In this document: positions 6,788 through 15,354 of the stretch, one piece after another | Numbering within the stretch: the stretch's first letter is position 1 | Layout: the number at the start of each line of letters is the position of its first letter | Origin: Bacteroidota bacterium | Lineage (GTDB): Bacteria; Bacteroidota; Bacteroidia; Bacteroidales; B18-G4 | Reading direction: 5' to 3' | Assembly (NCBI GenBank): GCA_018831055.1 | Contig: JAHJRE010000139.1 | Location: 1-38,379, forward strand | DNA: 38,379 nt | Program-made: the position numbers and the translations under genes | Notes under the pieces: generated by a model | What the model was told of the DNA's origin: nothing | The model's database searches: none | Seen by the model: only the letters and a program-made list of their open reading frames with translations

Positions 6788-8617
6788 TCAACCTTCCAAT
6801 TTGCAAATCTTCATTTTGAATTCTTCTGATTTCAATATTATTGGAATTTCATTAATTGCATCAATGTCATACTGTTGTATATCACCTAATTCTGCCCAGG
6901 AAACTAAATTGTCGTGTATTTTCATTTTGTCATTCCGTTTTCCATATTTCCATCCCGACAGAAAACGGTCAGCATTCCAGCGGCGATGTTCCATATTGGC
7001 TAATTGATCGATTAATGTCTTATTATTAGGGAATGGTGACTCAGGCCTTAGATCATTCATATCGCATTTCTCACAACCAATTGCACGAAGTTTTACATCT
7101 ATGTGTGCTGCCAGGCTTCGATTGCTTTGCTTGCATTCTTCACTCAACTGGTTCCATTCAGTCATACAAGATTTTGGTTGTGGCTTTTCAATTTCTTCAC
7201 CCTTTCCCCTTTTTTCTTCATATTTTTTCATTTTCTCTTTGAAGCGTTTTCGTTCTTCCATGAACCACCTGTTATGGAATTTTTCTGCCAGTCTTTCAAT
7301 TTCCTCTTCAATTATATTATTATAATTACATGCATCAGTAAAAGGATCATAAATATGATATTTGTTTTCAGGTTTAACCCATTCAGGGACGGGGACATTA
7401 TCCGGTTTACAGATTACTGTGTTAACATCATTGTTGTATATACTCTTGATTCTATTTAGGGTCATGGTTTGTAAAATAACATCTTCATGGCACAGATAGA
7501 TCACTGAAATCGGTACTTTATTTTTGAATGTATTTATGATTTCCCTTGTGAGAACTTTGGATTTACAGTTGATCAATTCAAGTTCTATCACCTCATTTAT
7601 GTTCTCATATCGATCGAGGTAATGAACTTTAAGTTGATCCATGTTTTGATCAATAACAGTAAGCTGTGTTTTCTTGTCATGCAGAAAATGTGCTGAACGC
7701 CCCATCATTGTTACAAGTGACTGAGCAAATTTATTGAAACCAATGATCAAAATATGTAACGGTGGTGCATTTACATCCCTGACAGGTACAAAAATATCAG
7801 GGGCATATTTCTTGAATACCAGTCGTGCAGCAATTTCATCCGCATTAAAAATCCTACCATCAAAATTGTTTTCAGTAATTTGAAACAATGAATATTCCTG
7901 AACATTATCGATAATCTCAAAATTATCAACATGAGCAAACGCTCTCAACACTTTTTTTGGGTTACTATTTTTCACCAGTATTTTTGCATTCGAAAGAATG
8001 CTGAAGTTTTTTAGATCATTTCCGGTCACTGTAATTAAATCCCTGGCCTCATGTATTCCTGCCCTTATCAATGAGGTATCAATATTGGCATCCTGCCTTA
8101 TTAAAATACAATGAGTTTGATCATCCGTATAAAAGTGGTCAGTCTCAATGGTCGGATCAATAACAACTACTTGTTTATCGTTATCAACCAAATTTTTTAC
8201 AACCCGTTTTCCAATTTCGCCATATCCGCAAACAATGGTGTGATCTTTCCATTTTTTAATGCTTTTCATTTTCGATTCATTTTTCCATAGCCTGAAATAT
8301 GCAGAAACAACCGCCCAAACCAGCGCCAAAGGAAACAACCAGCGGGAGAACCATAACAAGGGATTTTGAATAGCACTCCCAAATTTATCTGTATCATATT
8401 CAAATTGTGATAATTGGAAAGCCTGGTATATGGATTGCTCAATCTTTGCCAGATCATTAAATAATCCCTGGACAGGAGCTGATGATCTTAAATTGTCAAG
8501 AAAACCGGGCCAGCCAAATTTTTCAAGTATAAATCCAAATATGCCAGATACCAGTGCAATACCTCCAAGGATGATTGGAATTCTATAAATTCTGGTTTTT
8601 TTGATTTTTTGCTCCAT
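6788..8617 (-). CDS. Membrane RCK/TrkA-N protein with C-terminal RyR domain
   Basis: 609 residues. Two membrane helices (about 12-31 and 90-110) flank a roughly 55-residue loop, as in a two-helix ion-channel module, although I see no canonical TVGYG filter. A TrkA-N/RCK Rossmann domain follows, with the nucleotide-binding turn VCGYGEIGKRVVKNL (129-143) and a distal acidic residue in VVVIDPT. A second Rossmann unit starts near 288 (LHILIIGFNKFAQSLVTMMG). The C-terminus (about 483-600) is a RyR domain, with its signature MEHRRWNADRFLSGWKYG, then HDNLVSWAEL and a YD-x-INEIP ending. Bacterial RyR domains are found in nucleotide-centred conflict systems and have been proposed as ligand sensors. 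Here it could be the membrane effector opened by a TIR product. 262 bases without an intact gene precede it. Confidence 0.85.
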   Translation of the reverse strand: MEQKIKKTRIYRIPIILGGIALVSGIFGFILEKFGWPGFLDNLRSSAPVQGLFNDLAKIEQSIYQAFQLSQFEYDTDKFGSAIQNPLLWFSRWLFPLALVWAVVSAYFRLWKNESKMKSIKKWKDHTIVCGYGEIGKRVVKNLVDNDKQVVVIDPTIETDHFYTDDQTHCILIRQDANIDTSLIRAGIHEARDLITVTGNDLKNFSILSNAKILVKNSNPKKVLRAFAHVDNFEIIDNVQEYSLFQITENNFDGRIFNADEIAARLVFKKYAPDIFVPVRDVNAPPLHILIIGFNKFAQSLVTMMGRSAHFLHDKKTQLTVIDQNMDQLKVHYLDRYENINEVIELELINCKSKVLTREIINTFKNKVPISVIYLCHEDVILQTMTLNRIKSIYNNDVNTVICKPDNVPVPEWVKPENKYHIYDPFTDACNYNNIIEEEIERLAEKFHNRWFMEERKRFKEKMKKYEEKRGKGEEIEKPQPKSCMTEWNQLSEECKQSNRSLAAHIDVKLRAIGCEKCDMNDLRPESPFPNNKTLIDQLANMEHRRWNADRFLSGWKYGKRNDKMKIHDNLVSWAELGDIQQYDIDAINEIPIILKSEEFKMKICKLEG

Positions 8618-8673
8618 ACTAATCTATGTTTTTTTCGAATTAACATGTTTTATTTTTGCTCATAATAACAGCA

Positions 8674-8718
8674 CTAATACTCATCTCCTCCGGCAATAAA
8701 CGGATTAAACTTTAGTGC
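8674..8718 (-). pseudogene. Relic of a CPxC-tail gene end
   Basis: On the minus strand, after an in-frame TGA, this reads ALKFNPFIAGGDEY and TAG. It copies the tail of the small gene at 3097 (KFNPFIAGGDYNG). The DNA is identical over 24 bases (8693-8716 versus 3137-3160), so the duplication or recombination is recent. The rest of the 8618-8879 gap holds no convincing gene, only a 21-codon open stretch ending KVKDLSVKIIERD near 8763. Confidence 0.6.
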
Positions 8719-8879
8719 TCATCACAATTATGGAATTTGTTCAGTAGAATGTCAGAAAATCATTTATCTTAATCACGTTCAATTATTTTTACCGATAGGT
8801 CTTTGACTTTTGTAATTCTCTTAAAAAATAACTCTTACCACAATATTTCGAGTGTATTTTGATTTGTGCAAGTCTCAAA

Positions 8880-11800
8880 TCAGTTTTTAAAATTATATCC
8901 CTCTTTAATATTGATTTTAAGAATAATATCCTTTATATCCATTGAAATGCTTTCAATTGGATAACTTTCTTCTATTTCTTTCTTCATTGATTCTAGCTCA
9001 ATCTGTTGTTTTTTTGTTACCAAAGCAATATCCCTGAACATTAACAACAATTCAGAGCTTACATTTTTTCCGAAAGCGTTCTTCGTTATATTTGGAGACA
9101 ATCTTGCTGGTGTATAAGCAAGGATATAAACAAAAACAGCTAAATTCTCAGAAATAATTCTTTGCAAGAGTCTTGTTCTCGGAGGAGTGTTAATGGAAGC
9201 TCTTAAAACTCTATAAGCAAGCGATGATCCTTGAGGATGTAGGCTTGTGGTTCTAAATGCGATGCTCTCGATTTCTCTTTTTAAATGTCTTAAAGTTTCA
9301 TCCTGTGCATTTTTAAATTCGATGATCACGAGTTTTTTATTCTCATGGTTGTATACTGTTAATTCATTATTGGCTATTTCAATTTTTGAAGGGATAAAGG
9401 CACCTTTCAAATTCGTATCAAGGTTTATTTTATAATCACTTATCACTGCACCAACAGGAATTTTATGCTTTACTAGTCCTTTTAGGATATCAACATATTC
9501 TGGCTCAGCTAAAAATTTTAGCTCAATGAATTTTATGTAAGCAGGAGTATACAAAGGAAGATTTAGATAGCTAATTTTAAAACGTTCACTACTTTGAGAG
9601 GCGAAATGGCTAATTAAATTATTCGCTTCAGATAAAAGGTCAAAGCGGGTATATGAGTCTTCCTTGAATGGATCCTCAATTAGTGGTTCTATTTTTGAGT
9701 TTCTTAATACATCTAACTTCTTTTTATCGTCCCCCTCAATTCCAGGTTTGATACTTTCAATATTTCGGATAACAGTATTGAATGATTCTGCGATTAACTT
9801 ATTCTCGTTTATTTTAAAATCATTTTGCTCGATATACCAGTTGTTCAATTCGACAACAATTTGCATTTTTCTGTCTGCAGTATTTAAGTAAAAATATGGC
9901 TCATATTCATTGTTAAATTTATAGGAGAATTTCAGGATTTTATCATTTAGTATATTAAGCACAAACTCATTGTCTATTTTCTTTGCATCATCCAGATATT
10001 TGCTGGTTTGAAATTCATTCCAGATTTCCTCATCAATAGAATTTAATGAATCAATAATCCTACTTATCTTCAAATTTCTGCTATCTTGATCCATTTTCAA
10101 TGCAATCTGAAATTGATCTTTTAGTATTTCGTTAATTACTAATTTCTGAATGTCAGATTGAGTTAATGCGGCATAATTTCTTACAAATGACACTTCTTTA
10201 ACATATTCCAGAATCTCCATGCAATTCATATCCTTGGTATGAAACAAATGATGTCTGTATTTATCTATTATGCTATCATTAAGCTCTGCAAGAAATATTT
10301 CGGATAGTTTAATAAAGCCTGCTATATGTTTGAAGCATTCGTTATCCTGAATCATTTGGCCTATCTCCTGGAAATATTCTTTCTGTTCATTTGTAGCCTT
10401 GTTTAAATCATCTATAAGAATCAGTTTGTCTTTATATTTTTCACCATAGTATGCCAGCCTTACGGGAGTATCAGCTAGATCATAAGGAAACAGTTTGTAA
10501 AACTTCTTTAATCTTGCATATCCTGTATCGAATGTTTCAATACTACCAATTTCTTCCAAAGCCAGCTGAAATTCATGAATCGTTTTTAGGTTTTCGTCTT
10601 TAATTTCACCAAAACATTTCCAAAACTCATTAAAAAACTTTGAACATGATAATATTGGATTAATCTTTAGTAAATCTCTGATAATACTAGTGGCACCATC
10701 AAAATTGTTAGAATTTACTGCTTTCCTGAATTCTTCTTGCATATTATCGATATCCTTATCTGTTGTTGTAACTGTATTTTTATAAACCCAAGGAAGAACA
10801 GGATGTATTGTTCCAATTTTTTTATGGAAAAATATACAGTTCATTTCCGAATTAATACCAAAATAAGGTGTTAGAATGATATCATTTTTCTTGATAGAAA
10901 CGTTAAAGCTAACATTTGGCTCTAAAAAAGGCATCATATTTATTCCTGCTTTCCTAAGTTGCATATAGATTTCATGCCAAATCTTTTCACGGACCTCTTC
11001 ATTCCATAGTTTATATAAATCACGAAGTTCTGTAGTTCTGAGAAAAAATGAAGGCCATCCTCTTACTAATGCCTCAAATAATACAGTTTGATTAATTTTT
11101 TTGTGAAATGCAACTCTTTGCTGACGCTTGCTTGCATCCCGCTTTTTATTTAACTTTTCAAATATAACTGGTATATTCTCCTGTAAATATATTGGTAATG
11201 TTTGAGAGTACTTTTTAACTATCTCTTCTAAAGCATATTGTAAGTTATGCCATAAGTCACTTAATGATTTTGTAGTTCTAGGGTTGTAAATATCTCTTAA
11301 ATCTATTGATATAACTGGATCAGGAAGTCTGCTGATTACATCCTGGAAAATTTCCCATATTTTTGGAATGGCATCTCTTTCATCTTCATAATCCAGGATA
11401 AGTATCTCAATCATTTGAATAATCCAATCAAAATCGTGAAAAATAAAGTAAGGTGCTGTTCTTTCAAACCTATCTTTATAACTTGTTGTTCCGTAGTCTA
11501 AATCCTTAATATTCTTTGTATTGCGAGTCCATTTTTCAACGCTGGTTAAAAGTTTCCTAAATTTGTCCTGAATAGCAAAATCCTCAATAACAACTCCTTT
11601 TATTTTTGCATTGTCAAAATCATTTCTCCATGATTGATAATACTCTTCTATTTCCTGGAAATCTATGTCTTTTTTCTTTTGTTCCATTGAGGTTGTAGCA
11701 GTATAATAGTCTCTGGTTCCAGAATAAGGAATAATACTGGTATTCCATACTTCATCTGACATATTTTCTCTATCCCTGATAAGCCCCAAAAGTTCAAAGA

Positions 11801-12533
11801 TGTCATTAACTATCCATTTCCCATAAACTTCAGCTCTTCTTTTAATATCTTGAATTCTAAAACTGTGAAGTGAGTTTGCATGAAGCTTTAGAAGTTTTTC
11901 ATAGATTGCCGTTCTGTAAATACTATGATTAATCTTAAATTGAATTGGCTTATTAAAGTTATTTGTTTTAAATTGCAAATAGTCCAAAAGACCAATATTC
12001 ATTTTATTGTCGCTAATATTACTAATCGTTGCAATCATTTTTGAGCCATTAAACTTCTTGCAAGCTTCAATAGTATTAATTCGAAAATGACTCAATTTTG
12101 CATGCCTTTCATTAACAACTTTTACCAGGCCTGTTTTTTGTTCTAAAACTGAAAGATCATTTCGTAGTTGCCTTAATATCTTTTGGTCTTCATTATTGGT
12201 ATTCTCAGTTTTGATCCATAAGCTTCCCGCTGTAAACAGTTCTAAATTATATGATTTTAGTTGTAGGATAGCTTCAATAAATAATGAAGTAGCTTTTCCG
12301 CAAACATAAGAATTAGAATGACCAGCTTCCATTACTTCAATGATTTGGCCTTTTTCATCCGTATAAAACCATACACTTATGTTACTTCCATTTATTAGTC
12401 CATATGGTTCTTCAGTCCACTCTAATAGTTGAGGTACATTATCCTTTTCGTGAAATGGAGGCATACCAAATGGGTATCTTTTGCCTCTTATTGAATCGAT
12501 TATAGTATGGATCTTTCTTACAAGCTTATTCAT
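8880..12533 (-). CDS. Very large (1217-residue) protein of unknown function
   Basis: I do not recognise the family. The N-terminal 110 residues look beta-rich (SNISVWFYTDEKGQIIEVME), followed by a long, mostly helical, lysine/glutamate-rich middle without P-loop, membrane helix or signal peptide. Near the C-terminus, ELTVYNHENKKLVIIEFKNA (ending about residue 1077) resembles the 'xLVIIEfKN' core of PD-(D/E)xK nucleases, with E and K at residues 1072 and 1074. The upstream Asp is not evident, so a nuclease call is only a suggestion. A conserved-looking helical tail follows (LAYRVLRASINTPPRTRLLQ). The gene starts 10 bases after the stop of the acidic helical protein, implying co-translation and perhaps a complex. 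Base use is AT-rich like the rest of the cluster. Confidence 0.8.
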   Translation of the reverse strand: MNKLVRKIHTIIDSIRGKRYPFGMPPFHEKDNVPQLLEWTEEPYGLINGSNISVWFYTDEKGQIIEVMEAGHSNSYVCGKATSLFIEAILQLKSYNLELFTAGSLWIKTENTNNEDQKILRQLRNDLSVLEQKTGLVKVVNERHAKLSHFRINTIEACKKFNGSKMIATISNISDNKMNIGLLDYLQFKTNNFNKPIQFKINHSIYRTAIYEKLLKLHANSLHSFRIQDIKRRAEVYGKWIVNDIFELLGLIRDRENMSDEVWNTSIIPYSGTRDYYTATTSMEQKKKDIDFQEIEEYYQSWRNDFDNAKIKGVVIEDFAIQDKFRKLLTSVEKWTRNTKNIKDLDYGTTSYKDRFERTAPYFIFHDFDWIIQMIEILILDYEDERDAIPKIWEIFQDVISRLPDPVISIDLRDIYNPRTTKSLSDLWHNLQYALEEIVKKYSQTLPIYLQENIPVIFEKLNKKRDASKRQQRVAFHKKINQTVLFEALVRGWPSFFLRTTELRDLYKLWNEEVREKIWHEIYMQLRKAGINMMPFLEPNVSFNVSIKKNDIILTPYFGINSEMNCIFFHKKIGTIHPVLPWVYKNTVTTTDKDIDNMQEEFRKAVNSNNFDGATSIIRDLLKINPILSCSKFFNEFWKCFGEIKDENLKTIHEFQLALEEIGSIETFDTGYARLKKFYKLFPYDLADTPVRLAYYGEKYKDKLILIDDLNKATNEQKEYFQEIGQMIQDNECFKHIAGFIKLSEIFLAELNDSIIDKYRHHLFHTKDMNCMEILEYVKEVSFVRNYAALTQSDIQKLVINEILKDQFQIALKMDQDSRNLKISRIIDSLNSIDEEIWNEFQTSKYLDDAKKIDNEFVLNILNDKILKFSYKFNNEYEPYFYLNTADRKMQIVVELNNWYIEQNDFKINENKLIAESFNTVIRNIESIKPGIEGDDKKKLDVLRNSKIEPLIEDPFKEDSYTRFDLLSEANNLISHFASQSSERFKISYLNLPLYTPAYIKFIELKFLAEPEYVDILKGLVKHKIPVGAVISDYKINLDTNLKGAFIPSKIEIANNELTVYNHENKKLVIIEFKNAQDETLRHLKREIESIAFRTTSLHPQGSSLAYRVLRASINTPPRTRLLQRIISENLAVFVYILAYTPARLSPNITKNAFGKNVSSELLLMFRDIALVTKKQQIELESMKKEIEESYPIESISMDIKDIILKINIKEGYNFKN

Positions 12534-12543
12534 ATATTTGGTT

Positions 12544-13533
12544 TTAATGGTTTAACTTTATATTTAGAAGTATTGGAATTGCTACCAAACCTTCATTTGA
12601 AAAAGTATTTAAGCTAATTGATTCACCGGCATCCAGACGGGTTAATAGGGCATCCTGATTCAGAAAAAATCTGTCACTTATTGTTTCACCATATAGTCGA
12701 GGAATAAAGCTTAATTTCTGATCCTCTGACATATACGTTGTTGCAATATCCAGACCTACATTTCTACAATATGAAAGAGTGTTCTTAAGGATTTCTTTAT
12801 TCCCGGGATTCTCTTCGGAAACTTGAAGAATTACCTTTGTTACTTGCTCATTGAGATCAACGTTTTGCTTCATTAGCTGACCAACTGTTCTTCCAAAATC
12901 TGAATTTTCATTCATCTGTTCGGCTAGTGTTACCATTACTTCTGTCATATCTGAATTTGACATCAGGTCTTTAAAATGTTTTAACAGAATATCTGGATCA
13001 GGTTCTGTATTATGTTCATTTGGATCAGTTATTCTTTCATAAGATATACGGAGAGCATCACCTTTTAATATTTTATAATCAATATGAGCATCCGTTGGAA
13101 AATCTGGATCAGTTTCCAATATTTGTTTAAGAATCTCACCTGCTCTGTCATCTACATCCAGGTTCATTAATGATAAAACATCTGCTTTCACTACATCATT
13201 TAAGTCTTCACTTAAACTGTCAATTGTATTATCTGATAAAATCTCCTTCATAAGATTTTGAGCATTTGGACAATCAGACAATGTCAGCTTACTAATAATA
13301 TCATATTGAATGTTTGAACCAGGATTGTTAGTATAAACATCAACAAGAGCATTAAAACAATCTGAATTATATGCTGATGAATCCAATCCACTTATTAATG
13401 CATCTACTACTCCAGACTCTAATTTTATATTACCTGCTTCATTATTAACTATTTCGATTGCCTTATCAATTGAAATACTACCTGAAATGTTAAATGATGG
13501 CAGATAAGAACCATCGCCAAATAATCTTTCCAT
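12544..13533 (-). CDS. Acidic, probably helical-repeat protein
   Basis: 329 residues from ATG 13533 (MERLFGDGSYLPSFNISG). The frame extends to a TTG at 13587 inside the previous gene, but the ATG lies 22 bases after that gene's stop and is preferred. The sequence is unusually rich in Asp, Glu and Asn and in amphipathic helices of 15-20 residues with Leu/Ile spacing, for example IEIVNNEAGNIKLESGVVDA and LMKQNVDLNEQVTKVILQVS, suggesting a HEAT/ARM-like solenoid. There are no Cys-rich, membrane or nucleotide-binding motifs. It sits between the TIR-FGE gene and the giant gene at 8880, with gaps of 22 and 10 bases, so an adaptor role for one of them is plausible. Family not recognised. Confidence 0.72.
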   Translation of the reverse strand: MERLFGDGSYLPSFNISGSISIDKAIEIVNNEAGNIKLESGVVDALISGLDSSAYNSDCFNALVDVYTNNPGSNIQYDIISKLTLSDCPNAQNLMKEILSDNTIDSLSEDLNDVVKADVLSLMNLDVDDRAGEILKQILETDPDFPTDAHIDYKILKGDALRISYERITDPNEHNTEPDPDILLKHFKDLMSNSDMTEVMVTLAEQMNENSDFGRTVGQLMKQNVDLNEQVTKVILQVSEENPGNKEILKNTLSYCRNVGLDIATTYMSEDQKLSFIPRLYGETISDRFFLNQDALLTRLDAGESISLNTFSNEGLVAIPILLNIKLNH

Positions 13534-13555
13534 AATATTTGTTATTTGTTTATTG

Positions 13556-14869
13556 CTATTTTTTTCGTTTAACACACCGAAATCCAATTTCTCTATACTT
13601 ATGATTTTTATGTCTTCTATTCCGTTTTGCTACATTTCCATTGTCCCAGGTAAGCCATGAAGGACCTCTTACTACTGCTTTTCTTAAAGTACTATCAATA
13701 TTAACAGGATTGAATTCCGTAGATTCACGATAATAGTTTTTTTCGTAGCCATCCAAACACCACTCACTTACATTACCATTTAGATCAAAGACATTATTGT
13801 GATTCGCTTTAAAGGTTCCAACTGGTGATGTAAAAGGAAATTTATCATTTTTTAGGTCCACAGGCTGATAATCTGGGAAGTACTCCAGGATTGAACTGTC
13901 TGGATAATTCGTCTCAAATGGAAGAAATTGGTATGTCGAGTTATTCTCAGAGTTTCTTGCAGCTGATTCCCATTCTGCTTCAGTTGGAAGTCTTTTATTC
14001 TGACGCTCACAATACAATTTCGCCTCAAACCAGCTTATATTAACAACTGGGTAGTTAGACCATTTTGGATCTGTAAAATAATCCGGCATGTTTGGGAAGT
14101 TTGGGTCAGCAGGAATCTGTATATTCTGCTCCTTGCAATATTTCAGATATTCTCCAACAGTAACTTCATTTTTATCAATCCAAAATGGAGATAGTGTAAC
14201 ATTGTGTGAAGGGTTATCTGAATTAATACCTGACTGACCTATTGTTACTAATCCTCCATTTATCATTTCCATATTTTTCATTTCCCTATCTGGATCTGAT
14301 TTGAAGATATCGCTTATTGGATTCCAGAAATATATAATTGCAGCAGCCAATAGAACAAATAATAATAATTTGACAAGGCCTTTTTGGGGGAAGATTTTAG
14401 GATCGACTATTGGTTCTGAGGGTGAAGGGTTCTCTCCTAATGCATTCCTAATAAAACCTAAGATATTCTCTTTTGATTTATTGCTATGAATAAATGCCTG
14501 GCGTATACGAAGTGGTCGAGGCAGTTCTTCTATTGACATGCCATCAATATATGAATATATTTGACCAACGGGCTTTCTTAAATTTAATATATCATCATAA
14601 AAACTCTCCCATTCAAATTTTACTTGCTCCGATTCTATGTGATCTTTTGAAGTCCCTACAACTATGAGTATGCTTGATGTATCAAGAGCATCATTTATTG
14701 CTTTTTTATATTGAGATGTTCCTGTTTTTTTAATAGATTCATTACTAAAAAACACGGTATACCCAGATTCTGTCAGGTAATCATATAGTTCTTTCGCTAA
14801 CTTACTATCTCTTGTTTGTTTTCCTTTACTATCAAGATTCTTAAATGAAATAAAAATATCGTGTGACAT
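13556..14869 (-). CDS. TIR domain - transmembrane helix - FGE/sulfatase-modifying-factor-like domain
   Basis: 437 residues. Residues 1-145 form a TIR domain: MSHDIFISFK, a YTVFFSNESIKKTGTSQY region and SEQVKFEWESF, where E86 matches the catalytic Glu. A single membrane helix follows (LVKLLLFVLLAAAIIYFW, about 165-182). From about 199 to the end is a formylglycine-generating-enzyme-like (C-type-lectin) fold: NGGLVTIGQSG, HNVTLSPFWIDKNEVTVGEY, NISWFEAKLYCERQNKRLPT, EAEWESAARNS, DLNGNVSEWCLDGYE and a VRGPSW...GFRC end. The Cys pair needed for catalysis in aerobic FGE after RGGSW is absent (RGPSWLTWDNGN), so this is probably a binding domain, not an enzyme. The TIR is closely related to the one in the Nudix-TIR gene. 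Confidence 0.9.
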   Translation of the reverse strand: MSHDIFISFKNLDSKGKQTRDSKLAKELYDYLTESGYTVFFSNESIKKTGTSQYKKAINDALDTSSILIVVGTSKDHIESEQVKFEWESFYDDILNLRKPVGQIYSYIDGMSIEELPRPLRIRQAFIHSNKSKENILGFIRNALGENPSPSEPIVDPKIFPQKGLVKLLLFVLLAAAIIYFWNPISDIFKSDPDREMKNMEMINGGLVTIGQSGINSDNPSHNVTLSPFWIDKNEVTVGEYLKYCKEQNIQIPADPNFPNMPDYFTDPKWSNYPVVNISWFEAKLYCERQNKRLPTEAEWESAARNSENNSTYQFLPFETNYPDSSILEYFPDYQPVDLKNDKFPFTSPVGTFKANHNNVFDLNGNVSEWCLDGYEKNYYRESTEFNPVNIDSTLRKAVVRGPSWLTWDNGNVAKRNRRHKNHKYREIGFRCVKRKK

Positions 14870-14885
14870 AATAATATATATATGC

Positions 14886-15040
14886 TATTTCAATACAAAT
14901 CAATCACCACAAAAAAGGAAATCATTTACTAGAAAGACTTAAAATTGTTCTAATTTATGATTTACCTGCTCCCCTCGGATCAATGCTAACATTAATGTAT
15001 ACTTTCTTTTCCCATCACCGAACATATCCATCTCCACTCC
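14886..15040 (-). pseudogene. 3' relic of a second lipoprotein gene
   Basis: On the minus strand this reads MFGDGKRKYTLMLALIRGEQ then VNHKLEQF, stop, VFLVNDFLFL. It aligns with the end of the lipoprotein at 17601 (SNGIKELYIDVATDLSGSQV then NYKIEQFEVLLVNDSLVYL). Base similarity continues past the stop codon into the leader of the next gene (ATACAAATCAATC is shared at 14892 and 17604). A point mutation made a TAA in place of the Glu codon, and the 5' part is gone. It is joined in another frame to the truncated DUF4062 gene, marking a deletion. Confidence 0.7.
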
Positions 15041-15345
15041 GGAATTATTTCCGGAACAGGTTGCCAGCCATACCGGTTTCCCAGCAATACAAGGAAGTTA
15101 GGTTTTGGAGAAAGTTTTTGGCACCTCGAGATCTCGTTTAGACAAATGTCAACCGTTTTCTGGTTCAACTGTGATTCTTCATTCACCCCCCAGCGTAAAT
15201 CTACTGCCTGGAAACGGGCGCCATTTTCTTCACAAAACTTTTCAAGTCTCGGAAATACATCTTTTTGTAAAATCCATCGCTCCTCTTTCATATCCTTAAA
15301 GGTAGAACTTACAAATACACGGAATACTTTGGTTTGTTGTGGCAT
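14992..15345 (-). pseudogene. Truncated DUF4062 protein (N-terminal part only)
   Basis: 117 codons. The first 100 residues are a clear DUF4062 domain: VFRVFVSSTFKDMKEERWIL, ARFQAVDLRWGVNEESQLNQ, then KTVDICLNEISRC and LVLLGNRYGWQPVPEIIP. DUF4062 is a TIR/deoxyribosyltransferase-like domain normally at the front of proteins of several hundred to more than 1000 residues, often with NACHT and repeat domains. Here everything after the domain is lost: at about 15040 the frame runs out of register into the 3' end of a lipoprotein-like gene and stops after 'WRWICSVMGKESIH'. The start lies 9 bases from the end of the TIR-DUF1566 gene. It could still be expressed as a single-domain protein. Confidence 0.75.
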
Positions 15346-15354
15346 AATATAATA

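Noticed and set aside
13534-13587. TTG start of the acidic helical protein overlapping the TIR-FGE gene
   Set aside because: An ATG 18 codons downstream, 22 bases after the previous stop, fits the spacing of the operon better.
13556-13720. Variable repeat of a diversity-generating retroelement at the end of the FGE-like domain
   Set aside because: The end is Asn/Arg-rich and the fold is right, but no template repeat or reverse transcriptase is in the window.
13556-14260. FGE-like domain as a true sulfatase-modifying enzyme
   Set aside because: The Cys residues after RG-x-SW that catalyse formylglycine formation are missing, and no sulfatase gene is nearby.
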